Source of the DNA: an uncultured Bacteroidales bacterium
Lineage (GTDB): Bacteria > Bacteroidota > Bacteroidia > Bacteroidales > Muribaculaceae
DNA length: 64,000 nt
Reading direction: 5' to 3'
Assembly (NCBI GenBank): GCA_902787185.1
Contig: CADAFP010000004.1
Coordinates: forward strand, 1 to 64,000
Part shown: piece by piece, positions 15,532-23,752 of the stretch
How positions within the stretch are numbered: position 1 is the first letter of the stretch
How the letters are laid out: every line of letters starts with the position of its first letter
The notes under the pieces: model-generated
The model's database searches: none
Seen by the model: the letters and a program-made list of their open reading frames with translations, nothing else
What the model was told of the DNA's origin: nothing
Position numbers and translations under genes: made by a program

Positions 15532-16386
15532 TTACTTCACGATGACCTTCTGGCCGTTGTGGATGTAGATGCCGGCGGGCAGGTTGTTGCCATTGAACTT
15601 CTGGCCCATCAGGTTGTAGTAAACGTTGTCCTGAGCGGTGGCAGCCTTTACCTCATCGATGCGGGTGGAGTTCGAGTAGGTGAAATCGATGACAGTGACA
15701 GGGAGTTCAACGTTAGTGCCGCAACCCAGCGTCGAGGTGGCATTGGGAAAGTCATTGCCCTGGGCAAAGTCGATGAAGCTCTCAGTATTGTCAGTGTAAG
15801 TCATGCCCTGCTTGCGGATGCCAGAGGTGTAGAAAGGAGCATAGTCCATGCCCTGGATGCCGTTATCATCATCCTCTGCATCATAGACCATAGTTACAAC
15901 CAAGCTCTTGCCTTTAGGCAGGCTGAAAGGCGCATCAAGAACGTACTCCATGGTCTGGTCCTCATAGAAGCAGTCCAGCATCGAGAACTCTTCCTCTCCG
16001 TCATACACGAGCTCGTCAAAGGTGAAGAACTGCTTTACGCCTTCTTCATTAACGGCAAACTCGGTGGCATCGGTGGCTTCCATGTAAATCTTCACGTTGC
16101 GGAAGATGTCCTCATAGGCACCATTGTTTTGGAACTTGAACGTCAGCTTGGTAATCTTCACATCAGATTTGCCCTGCATGTCAGCGAGTTCAGTGGTCGT
16201 GTAAATCATCTGAGCGCCAGTGTGGGCCACATAGTAGGTGGTGGGGGCGCAATCCCAGTACGAACCATTGTAAACCTCGGAGGCGTTGTAGAAATCGCCA
16301 ACTTCAACGGTACCCTCAAGTGCTTGAGCCTGTGCGCTCATCGTCATTGCAGCAACAGCTGCGAGAATCATGTAAAATTTTTTCAT
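15532..16386 (-). CDS. Secreted protein with type-IX-secretion-like C-terminal tail
   Basis: A 284-residue protein with a signal peptide (MKKFYMILAAVAAMTMSAQA). The central beta-rich domain is of unknown family. The last 30 or so residues (VYYNLMGQKFNG, LPAGIYI, KVIVK) match the short type-A sorting tail seen on Bacteroidetes exported proteins, with the typical N-x-x-G-Q-x and G-[IV]-Y motifs and a basic end. It should be translocated and then exported or surface-anchored. It is the only protein in this window with this tail. Eight others carry dockerin-like ends. Confidence 0.75.
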   Translation of the reverse strand: MKKFYMILAAVAAMTMSAQAQALEGTVEVGDFYNASEVYNGSYWDCAPTTYYVAHTGAQMIYTTTELADMQGKSDVKITKLTFKFQNNGAYEDIFRNVKIYMEATDATEFAVNEEGVKQFFTFDELVYDGEEEFSMLDCFYEDQTMEYVLDAPFSLPKGKSLVVTMVYDAEDDDNGIQGMDYAPFYTSGIRKQGMTYTDNTESFIDFAQGNDFPNATSTLGCGTNVELPVTVIDFTYSNSTRIDEVKAATAQDNVYYNLMGQKFNGNNLPAGIYIHNGQKVIVK

Positions 16387-16447
16387 TACGATTAAAAAAA
16401 TAAATTTTGGTTAATAATAAAATGATACCTAAAACACTTCTTTCGCT

Positions 16448-16483
16448 GGCATCAACACGGGAACTAGTCCCGTGTTGAATGCC
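16448..16483 (-). promoter_or_regulatory. Stable 5'-UTR hairpin
   Basis: GGCAT-TCAACACGGGA and TCCCGTGTTGA-TGCC form a stem of about 15 bp with a 5-nt loop. It begins about 12 bp after the promoter box, so it would cap the 5' end of the mRNA for the 15532-16386 protein. It may protect the transcript or act in regulation. Confidence 0.5.
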
Positions 16484-16494
16484 AAACGAGGCTA

Positions 16495-16502
16495 CAAAAG
16501 TA
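16495..16502 (-). promoter_or_regulatory. TAnnTTTG -7 box
   Basis: TACTTTTG on the minus strand, 108 bp before the ATG of the 15532-16386 gene. No convincing -33 element. Confidence 0.5.
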
Positions 16503-16592
16503 GCATTTTTCTGTAAATATTTGTGAAAATATTGTTGAAAAACTAAAAACTTTCGATTGGATAACCTGATTCGTGTTATCTCATGCCAAGTC

Positions 16593-17450
16593 TTATTCAC
16601 TTGTTACATCAATGACATAAATGCTTCCGTTTGGTGTCGAGAAGGCGATTTTGCCGCTTTGCTTGCAGGGCAGGGGATAGGTGGCTATCACATCGTTGCC
16701 AGTGAGCGTCTGCTCATTGCCGTCGAGTGTGCGGGCGACAATCGACGAGGCCGTGATGGTGTACTCATCGTCTGTCTCACGCATCCCGACGATGGTGTTG
16801 TCGTCCCACCACCTGGGAGCCGTGATGTTACCCATGCTGATGACATGGTTGCCGTCAATATCGCACACATAGGCACCCCAGCCGCTCACGTAGTAGAGCA
16901 CCTTGCTGCCGTCGGGCGAGAGGGAGGACCAGATGTATCGTTCCTCTTCGCCGTTGGGAGCGAGTTGTCTGGTTACGCCGTCACGTGTGATGTAGAGCTT
17001 GAGGTGGTGATGTGAGAGCACAGGACGGTCGCTGGATGACGCGTCAGCGAGGCGGGCGGCAGCTTGACGACGACTGGGACTGCTCACGGCTTTCCGTTTC
17101 CCTGTCTTCAGGTCGATGCTTTGCACCTCTTGATGGCGGCGCTTGCCTTGATAGGACACTTTCTCATAGGTCACTTGGCTGCCATTGTCGCTGATGCTCA
17201 CCTCGCTGCCGTTGACCGACTCTGTGGCAAGGATTGTCGATTGTGACGTGGCGATGTCCCACTTGACAAGACCTTGACGGGCGTCGGTCGTCAGCAACAG
17301 ATAGTCACCTTGAGGGCTGATGGCTACTGCCTGGTTGGCTCGGTTGTCATCTCCCGTGATGGGTAGCTGCTTGATTGAGTTCACATTCAGTATTTGGGCC
17401 TGTATGGCCATTGGCAGCAGCATACTGATGATTATGATGATCTTTTTCAT
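16593..17450 (-). CDS. Secreted beta-propeller-like (TolB/WD40-type) protein
   Basis: A 285-residue protein with a signal peptide (MKKIIIIISMLLPMAIQA) and several PD40-type blades: AISPQGDYLLLTTD, SISDNGSQVTYE, SLSPDGSKVLYY and SNGSIYVID-like ends. Such blades form a beta-propeller that binds partners or peptidoglycan-associated proteins in the periplasm. The start at 17450 is chosen because the signal peptide begins there. An in-frame ATG at 17501 overlaps the end of the upstream gene. It is probably co-transcribed with the amidase. Confidence 0.7.
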   Translation of the reverse strand: MKKIIIIISMLLPMAIQAQILNVNSIKQLPITGDDNRANQAVAISPQGDYLLLTTDARQGLVKWDIATSQSTILATESVNGSEVSISDNGSQVTYEKVSYQGKRRHQEVQSIDLKTGKRKAVSSPSRRQAAARLADASSSDRPVLSHHHLKLYITRDGVTRQLAPNGEEERYIWSSLSPDGSKVLYYVSGWGAYVCDIDGNHVISMGNITAPRWWDDNTIVGMRETDDEYTITASSIVARTLDGNEQTLTGNDVIATYPLPCKQSGKIAFSTPNGSIYVIDVTSE

Positions 17451-17497
17451 TTCTGTTATCAATTTACAGTTGTCATTCAGTTGATAAAGCCTTTTTC

Positions 17498-20400
17498 TCA
17501 TTGGTTTCCTTCAAGAATTTTGTCAATGAGTGTGGTGACATCGGCAATGTCGATGGCCGAGTTATTGTCCAGGTCGGCAGCCGCGGTGTTGAAGGGCTGC
17601 GGATCATTCCTGAGCAGGTAATCGATCAATGTAGTCACGTCGCTGATACCAACGAGTCCGTCACAGTCCACGTCGCCAATCATCACATCGGCACCCTTCA
17701 CGATGGTCAGTGTGCTACGTGCGGGCGTGGTGCTCTGGTTGTCGTCGGTGGGCATGGAGTAGATGCCGATATTGCTGCCGGCACACACCAGGTTGCCTCC
17801 CCAATCAAATGCCATCTGGTAAATGGCGTTGTTGCTGGATCGCGCATCGGCCGTGTAGCTGGTGCCATTGGAGGTGAGGTGCGGGGTCGAGCCGTTCCAC
17901 GTGATGTCGTAGAACTGCAACACACCGTCGCCGTCGTTGATGACCATCATGTCATTGGCATTGTTGATGGCAAAGCCTGACATGAGCGAGCCGTTGAGCG
18001 AGGCCAGGTCGCTACCGCTGTTGAAGACCACGTTGCCGCTGTTGTCAACAAACACGAGCGAGGGCACCGAAGCCTGGTTGTTTCCCTTGCTGCGATACTG
18101 CATCACCCATGTGCCGCGGCCATCGGCGTCGGCGATGATGTAGCCGTTACCGTTCTGCATGAGCGTGCCCAGGTCAAGTAGGGTGTTAGGCGCCTTGTTC
18201 CATGTCGTGAGCAGGCTGCCGTCGGTTTGGCCGATGTGATAGATACCCACGTTGTTGCCTCGGCCCGACGGGGCAATCACATCCTCCAGAAAGGCATATA
18301 ACTTGGTGTCGGCACCCATGCCCTGAATCCACAGTCCGGGAACTGAACCGCCCACGCTCTGCCCGTTGTTGGTAATCAGACCGCTGGAATTGCGGGTACC
18401 CACAAAGAACTGGGTGAACGTGCCGTCCAGATGGTCAGGGTCGGCGATGTAGATGCCCGAAGTGGCATCTCCCCACTCGGGGATGTAGATTTTGCCCTCG
18501 CCGTCCACAGCGAGGCGCATATTGTTGGCCCATGTGATGCCGCCATTATAGACCGTTGCGTTGAGGTGTTGGCCGTTGATGTCACAGGCATAGATGCCAT
18601 TGCGGGCATCTTCCTTGGCGGCTCGCTCGCCCACATAGATGGTGCCGAAGTGGGCACTCTCGGGACTGCGGTCGATGGCCACGGCGGCGCGCGTATAGTT
18701 GGCGTAGTGGTCATTCAGGCGGGTGATGCTTGTGATGGCCTTGCCCACGACGTTCACTGCCCAATTCATCACTTGGCCGGTCGCGCCAGGTAACTCGTCA
18801 CGGGTCAGCGTGACGGTATTGGCCCCTTCGGTGACGTGCTCGACAGCCACGCGGCCCACTTCCTCGCCCGAAGCGTTGTCGGTGAAGATCAGGTATGCCT
18901 CGCGGGCATTGGTGTTGGCGTTGAAGTTGAAGGTATAGCTGCCATCGGCATTCTCGACACTGTTCAGACCGTAAGCAAAGATGCCTTTGGCCAATGTGGT
19001 GTCAACGGCAATCTCGTTCTTGATGACGCTCAACGACTTACGTGCGGGCGTGGTGCTCTGGTTGTCGTCGGTGGGGATGGAGTAAATGCCGATATTCTTT
19101 CCGGCACACACCAGGTTGCCACCCCAGTCAAATGCCATCTGATGAATGGCGTTGCCGCCTGTGCGGGCGTCGGCGGTATAGGATGTCCCGGTGGAGGTCA
19201 GGACCGGAGTGTTGCCGTTCCACGTGATGTCATAGAACTGCAGCACGCCATCACCATCGTTGATGACCAGCACATTGCCCTCGTTATTGATGGCAAAGCC
19301 GGCGATGACCGAGCCATTGAGGGAGCTAAGTGTAGTACCCGAGTTGAACAGCGCTTGGCCGCTGTAATCGGTGAACAGGATGGAGGGCACGTTGGGGGTG
19401 TTCTGCCCTTTGGAGCGGTTCTGTGCCACCCACACTCCTCGTCCTTCGGGATCAGCGATGATGTTGCCGTTGGTGCTGGTTTGCAGGGCGCCGATGTCGA
19501 GATAATTGCTGGGCGCATGGTCCCAGGTCGTGAGCAGGCTGCCGTCTGCCTGACCGATGTTGTAAACGCCGATGCCGTTCATGTTGCCCGACGGCCCGGC
19601 GACGTCTTCGAGATAGGCATATAGCTTGGTGTTGGCACCCGTGCCGTCAACCCATACGCTGGGCACCGAGCCACCCACGTTCTCGCCGTTGTTGGTAATC
19701 AGGCCAGTCGTGGTGTTGCGTGTGCCGACAAAGAACGGCGTGAACGTGCCGCCCAGATTGTCGGGGTCGGCAATGTAGATACCCGATGAGGCGTCAGCCC
19801 AGTCGGGTATATAGATTTTGCCCTCGTTGTCAACACAGATGCGGAAACAGTTGCTCAGTGCCTGACCACCGCGATAGACGGTGGCGTTGAGTGGTCTGCC
19901 GTCAATATCGCAGACGTACAGTCCGTTGCCTGTGTTGTCTTTGCCCACGCGCTCGCCCACATAGATGGTGCCGAAGTGCGCGCTCTCGGGGCTGCGGTCG
20001 ATAGCCACTGTGGCGCGGGTGTAAGTCGCGTTGGCGCTGTTCAGGCGCGCGATGGAGGTGATGGGCTCGCCCACGACGTTCACTGCCCACGATAGCACTT
20101 GTCCGTCATCTCCAGGCAAGTCGGCGGGTGCTACGGTAACGGTGTTGTTTCCCTCGACGATGTTGCTCAAGGCGATGCTGCCCACCATGTTACCACTCAC
20201 GCTATCGGTAAAGACAAGGTTGGCGCTGGTGGCCTCGGCGTTGCACTTGAAGGTGAAGACGTAATTGCCGTTCCCGTCGGTTGTGCGGTTGAGGCCGTAG
20301 GCATAGATGCCTTTGACTTGATCGGCTGGAGTCATATAGAGCACCATGTAAGAGGTCTCGTTGGCGCTCACGGTGTAACTGCCCTGGTTGGATAAGGTGG

Positions 20401-21463
20401 AGTAGCCGTTGGCCGTAACGGTGATGGTGTAGTCGTTGCCCGGGGTGAGACCGTTGAACACGAAGATGCCGTTGTAATTGTTGTCGGTCGTGTAAGTGCC
20501 CACGAGCGTGCCGCCCTTGTACAGCTTGACGGTGGCTCCGTTGATGGGGGCATGGGCATCGATAGTCTCGTCATAGTAAGTGTACAGGCTGTTCTCGAGG
20601 CTGTTCACCGCGTCTTTCACGCTACCCATGATGTAACCCTTGCTCTCGCCACCGATGCCGAAGTAGTCGGCCACTCCTCGGGCGAGGCGCAGGCCCTCCT
20701 GACGGCAGTAGTCCTGATTCAACGCGCGGTGTCGTGCGGGCTGATAGGTATGGAAATAACCCTCGACAAGGAATCCCGGCACACCGTGCTTCAGGGCACC
20801 CAGATAACCATAATAAGTGATTCCCGACGCGCTGTTGGTTGAGTTCGACCCTCCGTTATAGAAAGAGACGTCTCCCACGATATAGGGGTTGTTCTTGTCG
20901 ATGGTACGGTATTTGCTGTAGGTCGGGTCCAACTCATCCATCCAGTGGCGCGGCCAACTTGCCTGGCACATCGCAGTGCTGCCGCTCACCGCCTCGCTGG
21001 CATTGGTGCCGCGGTAGATGTACAGTGGATAGTTGGTTCTGGAACCCTCGCTATCGGCGTTGGAGTGGATTGACACGAACATGTCATAGTCACCCTCCTC
21101 GGCTTCGGCGGCTATCACACTCAGGCTCTTGCTGTATGCGCCGAAGGTGTTGCCGTCATAGGGGTACGGGCCGTTGGCGGTCCTCGACAGCGTGATGTTC
21201 TCGTCCCTCACGCCCATGTGCTTGAGCGCGTCGCGCATCTCAAACGCTTTCCACAGGTTGGTGTTGCTCTCATAGAAGCCACACGTGTCAGGTCTGCCCG
21301 TTGAGGACAGCATCGGGTAGGGTATTGTCGCCATGGGACGGTCGTTAGGTCCCCAGCCGCCATGCCCCGGATTGATGTAGATGCGCACTTCGTCGGCGGT
21401 GTCGGCAAGTGCCGAGCCGATAGTGCCCAGTGCCATCAATAGTAGTAAGAGTGCTTTTTTCAT
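17498..21463 (-). CDS. Secreted N-acetylmuramoyl-L-alanine amidase with duplicated propeller-like region and dockerin-like tail
   Basis: A 1321-residue protein. Signal peptide (1-20), then an Amidase_3 domain (about 26-275) with the zinc-ligand start INPGHGG, the FVSIHSN motif and the FLVEGYFHT glutamate. This family cuts the amide bond between MurNAc and the stem peptide. Next an Ig/CNA-like beta domain (about 290-380), then two copies of a module of about 440 residues (from about 381 and 824, both starting KGI[YF]AYGLN) that look like a beta-propeller. It ends in a two-part dockerin-like repeat from about 1262. An exported cell-wall or muropeptide-degrading enzyme is likely, with self or foreign target unknown. 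Confidence 0.85.
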   Translation of the reverse strand: MKKALLLLLMALGTIGSALADTADEVRIYINPGHGGWGPNDRPMATIPYPMLSSTGRPDTCGFYESNTNLWKAFEMRDALKHMGVRDENITLSRTANGPYPYDGNTFGAYSKSLSVIAAEAEEGDYDMFVSIHSNADSEGSRTNYPLYIYRGTNASEAVSGSTAMCQASWPRHWMDELDPTYSKYRTIDKNNPYIVGDVSFYNGGSNSTNSASGITYYGYLGALKHGVPGFLVEGYFHTYQPARHRALNQDYCRQEGLRLARGVADYFGIGGESKGYIMGSVKDAVNSLENSLYTYYDETIDAHAPINGATVKLYKGGTLVGTYTTDNNYNGIFVFNGLTPGNDYTITVTANGYSTLSNQGSYTVSANETSYMVLYMTPADQVKGIYAYGLNRTTDGNGNYVFTFKCNAEATSANLVFTDSVSGNMVGSIALSNIVEGNNTVTVAPADLPGDDGQVLSWAVNVVGEPITSIARLNSANATYTRATVAIDRSPESAHFGTIYVGERVGKDNTGNGLYVCDIDGRPLNATVYRGGQALSNCFRICVDNEGKIYIPDWADASSGIYIADPDNLGGTFTPFFVGTRNTTTGLITNNGENVGGSVPSVWVDGTGANTKLYAYLEDVAGPSGNMNGIGVYNIGQADGSLLTTWDHAPSNYLDIGALQTSTNGNIIADPEGRGVWVAQNRSKGQNTPNVPSILFTDYSGQALFNSGTTLSSLNGSVIAGFAINNEGNVLVINDGDGVLQFYDITWNGNTPVLTSTGTSYTADARTGGNAIHQMAFDWGGNLVCAGKNIGIYSIPTDDNQSTTPARKSLSVIKNEIAVDTTLAKGIFAYGLNSVENADGSYTFNFNANTNAREAYLIFTDNASGEEVGRVAVEHVTEGANTVTLTRDELPGATGQVMNWAVNVVGKAITSITRLNDHYANYTRAAVAIDRSPESAHFGTIYVGERAAKEDARNGIYACDINGQHLNATVYNGGITWANNMRLAVDGEGKIYIPEWGDATSGIYIADPDHLDGTFTQFFVGTRNSSGLITNNGQSVGGSVPGLWIQGMGADTKLYAFLEDVIAPSGRGNNVGIYHIGQTDGSLLTTWNKAPNTLLDLGTLMQNGNGYIIADADGRGTWVMQYRSKGNNQASVPSLVFVDNSGNVVFNSGSDLASLNGSLMSGFAINNANDMMVINDGDGVLQFYDITWNGSTPHLTSNGTSYTADARSSNNAIYQMAFDWGGNLVCAGSNIGIYSMPTDDNQSTTPARSTLTIVKGADVMIGDVDCDGLVGISDVTTLIDYLLRNDPQPFNTAAADLDNNSAIDIADVTTLIDKILEGNQ

Positions 21464-21528
21464 TTTTGTGGTCTTTTTATGTTAAACGATATAGTAATGG
21501 TCTGAATCCCAGTAATTATTGAAAACAC

Positions 21529-21559
21529 AAAAAGACTCAACCAGTGTGTGAGTCTTTTT
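21529..21559 (-). terminator. Intrinsic-terminator-like hairpin in the amidase leader
   Basis: Eleven-bp perfect arms AAAAAGACTCA / TGAGTCTTTTT with a 9-nt loop, followed on the minus strand by GTGTTTTC. It lies between the amidase promoter box and its start codon, so besides ending the upstream hexosaminidase message it could attenuate the amidase gene. Confidence 0.65.
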
Positions 21560-21585
21560 GGTATGATTGCGTACTGAATATGTTG

Positions 21586-21593
21586 CAAATTTA
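21586..21593 (-). promoter_or_regulatory. TAnnTTTG -7 box upstream of the amidase
   Basis: TAAATTTG on the minus strand, 122 bp before the amidase ATG. A motif match only. Confidence 0.45.
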
Positions 21594-21648
21594 TAGCTAT
21601 CTTGTGAAAAAACAAAGATTTTTATCGGCAATTTTTGCAATTAATTTT

Positions 21649-21756
21649 CAGTCCTTAGTCCTCAGTCCTTAGTCCTTAGTCCTTAGTTTCTAGTTGGCAT
21701 CCGCCAACTCCTAACTTCTAACTTCTAACTTCTAACTCCTAATTCCTCATTCCTCG
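21649..21756. repeat. Heptamer repeat arrays flanking an 18-bp palindrome
   Basis: Units of seven bases (TAGTCCT type, six or so copies) lead into AGTTGGCATCCGCCAACT (21692-21709), followed by seven more units (CTTCTAA type). The last two units overlap the stop and final codons of the hexosaminidase gene. The palindrome is the exact reverse complement of the one at 31892-31909. Confidence 0.85.
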
Positions 21757-23390
21757 TCCACCAGGCTCTTGGCGCGGTAAGTCCAGCCGTAATGCTTGTA
21801 GATATCGGCCAGGTGGGGCAGGCGCGCCTTGAAGTCCTGATAGTCTTTGTCTTCGGGCTGTATCCATTGCACTTCGGCGAGGGCCGCCATGCGGGGCAAA
21901 ATCTGATACTGGATTTGCGGCTCGCAGGTGATGTATTCGGTCCACACGTTGGCCTGTGCTCCCAGGATGTGATGGCGCTTGTCGGCGGGCAGGTCGGCAG
22001 CGACGGGCTCAAAGTCATAGACTTTCTTAAGGGTGTTGCAGCCACCGAAGGACGTAGGCTCGCTCCAGGTGTCGCTGGTCTGGTAGTAATCGAAATATAA
22101 CGGTCCCACGGGCGTCATGATCACGTCGTGGCCCAACGTGGCACCCTGGGCACCGGGCTCGGCACCCCGCCACGACATGATGGTCGCGGTGGTGTCCACG
22201 TCGCAGCCCAGTAGCTCGTCCCAGCCGATGATGCGGCGGCCATGCTCTGCCAGATATTGCTGCACCTGAGTCGTGAACCAACCCTGCAGCAGGGCTTCGG
22301 CACTCTGCTTGCCCTTGGCGCGGATGCCCAGTTGCTGGATGCGCTGCTGGCACAGGGGGCATTGCTCCCAGCGCACGCGGGGTGACTCGTCACCGCCGAT
22401 GTGGATGTACTCGCCGGGGAACAGCTGGATGACCTCATCGAGCACGTCTTTGACAAACGTCAGCGTCTCATCCTTGCCCACACACAGGATATCGTCGGTC
22501 ACGCCCCACAAGCCCCACACCTCGTAGGGGCCTCCCGTGCAACCCAGTTGGGGATAGGCGGCAAGGGCGCCCAGCATGTGCCCGGGCATGTCAATTTCGG
22601 GGATGATGGTGATATAGCGGTCGGCGGCATAGCGTACGATGTCGCGGATCTCCTCTTGCGTGTAATAGCCACCGTGGCGGATGCCGTCGTTCACGGGCGA
22701 GTTGTGGCCCAACGTGGTACTGTTGCGCCAGCCGCCCACCTCGGCCAATCGCGGATACTTCTTGATTTCCACGCGCCAGCCCTGGTCGTCGGTCAAGTGC
22801 CAGTGCAGGCGGTTCATGCCGTGCAACGCCATGATGTCGAGATAACGCTTCACCGTCTCGACGCCAAAGAAGTGGCGTGAGCAGTCCAGATGCATGCCGC
22901 GGTAGCCAAAACGGGGATTGCCTGTCACCTGGGCGGAAGGCAGGGCGACGGTTTGAGCCTCGACGGCGGGCAGCGACTTGCGCAGTACCTGCAGGCCATA
23001 GAACACACCTGCTGGAGTGCGGCCGCTAATCTCGACTCCCTTGGCCGTGACAAGGATGTTGTAGGCCTCGTCGCCGCTCATGGTCGCGTCAATCAGCAGC
23101 GAGATGTTGCCTGCCTTGTCGCGGCTGTTGAGGGTGGGGCGCGTGCTCAGGTGCATCCCTGTCATTTCTTGGATGTACTGGCTGAGCATCACGGCGTTGC
23201 GCTCCATGTCGCGGTTGCCCGTGGGGTAATTGACCAGGCACTGGTCGGTGAGCTTGAAGTCGGCGCCCTTGATGCCGTTGATTGAGTTGGGCAACGGAAT
23301 CACCCAGTAATCGGCACGGCCCGTTATGGCAGTGGCCGCAAGCGCTACCAGCGCCGTCACCACACATGCTAAAAATCGTCTAATTCTCAT
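21747..23390 (-). CDS. Beta-N-acetylhexosaminidase, glycoside hydrolase family 20
   Basis: A 547-residue protein with a signal peptide (MRIRRFLACVVTALVALAATA). An N-terminal GH20b domain (about 25-150) precedes the GH20 barrel, with YRGMHLDCSRHF, HWHLTDDQGWR and the catalytic Asp-Glu pair in HIGGDESPR (near 332). It removes terminal GlcNAc or GalNAc from glycans or glycoproteins in the periplasm or outside. The start at 23390 is set by the signal peptide. The gene's final codons lie in a heptamer repeat array, so the C-terminus (VDEE) may vary between strains. Confidence 0.93.
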   Translation of the reverse strand: MRIRRFLACVVTALVALAATAITGRADYWVIPLPNSINGIKGADFKLTDQCLVNYPTGNRDMERNAVMLSQYIQEMTGMHLSTRPTLNSRDKAGNISLLIDATMSGDEAYNILVTAKGVEISGRTPAGVFYGLQVLRKSLPAVEAQTVALPSAQVTGNPRFGYRGMHLDCSRHFFGVETVKRYLDIMALHGMNRLHWHLTDDQGWRVEIKKYPRLAEVGGWRNSTTLGHNSPVNDGIRHGGYYTQEEIRDIVRYAADRYITIIPEIDMPGHMLGALAAYPQLGCTGGPYEVWGLWGVTDDILCVGKDETLTFVKDVLDEVIQLFPGEYIHIGGDESPRVRWEQCPLCQQRIQQLGIRAKGKQSAEALLQGWFTTQVQQYLAEHGRRIIGWDELLGCDVDTTATIMSWRGAEPGAQGATLGHDVIMTPVGPLYFDYYQTSDTWSEPTSFGGCNTLKKVYDFEPVAADLPADKRHHILGAQANVWTEYITCEPQIQYQILPRMAALAEVQWIQPEDKDYQDFKARLPHLADIYKHYGWTYRAKSLVDEE

Positions 23391-23419
23391 AGTTTTGGAA
23401 TGATTTGGTTTGAATGGGA

Positions 23420-23450
23420 CAAAGATACTGAATGATGGGCAGCGAGCAAA
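23420..23450 (-). promoter_or_regulatory. Full-consensus promoter of the GH20 gene
   Basis: On the minus strand TTTG (23450-23447), 19 bp, then TATCTTTG (23427-23420), 30 bp before the ATG. Confidence 0.75.
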
Positions 23451-23553
23451 AGAATTCATTCTTTTTTTATCAATGTGGATTCGTTGCATTACCTAAAAGA
23501 ACAGTGTTGATAAAAAAACATTGTTTTTAATCCTCTAAACCAACATTTTTTTG

Positions 23554-23561
23554 TACCTTTG
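23554..23561 (+). promoter_or_regulatory. Promoter -7 box of the glycogen operon
   Basis: TACCTTTG is an exact TAnnTTTG box. It leaves a leader of about 190 nt before the synthase ATG. Confidence 0.55.
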
Positions 23562-23576
23562 CGCCCATCTTTTTGG

Positions 23577-23608
23577 ACTTTAGACCTTAGACCATAGGCT
23601 TTAAAGCC
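23577..23608. repeat. Short heptamer array with 12-bp palindrome
   Basis: Three 7-bp units (ACTTTAG, ACCTTAG, ACCATAG) run into the palindrome GGCTTTAAAGCC. It has the same layout as the larger arrays near 21.7 and 31.9 kb. Confidence 0.6.
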
Positions 23609-23647
23609 TCCGGCAAAGGCACAAAGTCGAAAAAATATACAAAAAAC

Positions 23648-23752
23648 ATGCACGTCGATATGCGCCCAACAGGTGGCCGAGACGTCGCCATGTTGTCCAG
23701 ACCAGGCGGTTTGGCAAGAGAGAGAAAAAAACTGACAACGATAACTGAGTGA
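23648..23752 (+). CDS. Possible 34-codon leader ORF of glycogen synthase
   Basis: ATG at 23648, 34 codons, stop TGA at 23750-23752 overlapping the synthase ATG (TGATG). The product (starting MHVDMRPTGGRDV, ending TTITE) has no signal or known motif. Stop-start overlap of this kind usually couples translation. It may be a regulatory leader peptide or chance. Confidence 0.3.
   Translation: MHVDMRPTGGRDVAMLSRPGGLARERKKLTTITE

Larger units (their letters stand above)
23391..23751. other. Divergent intergenic region between GH20 and glycogen synthase
   Basis: No established gene. It holds a promoter for each side, a short heptamer array with a palindrome, and a possible 34-codon leader ORF ending in the synthase start. 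Confidence 0.7.

Noticed and set aside
15559..16395. Plus-strand open frame opposite the T9SS-tailed protein
   Set aside because: Antisense shadow. The minus-strand frame has a signal peptide, a promoter and a sorting tail.
17700..20320. Pair of insertion sequences or transposon ends
   Set aside because: The repeated DNA lies within one continuous reading frame and encodes a duplicated protein domain. There is no transposase.
21649..21756. CRISPR array
   Set aside because: The repeats are 7 bp with no spacers and there are no cas genes. They are tandem heptamers around a palindrome.
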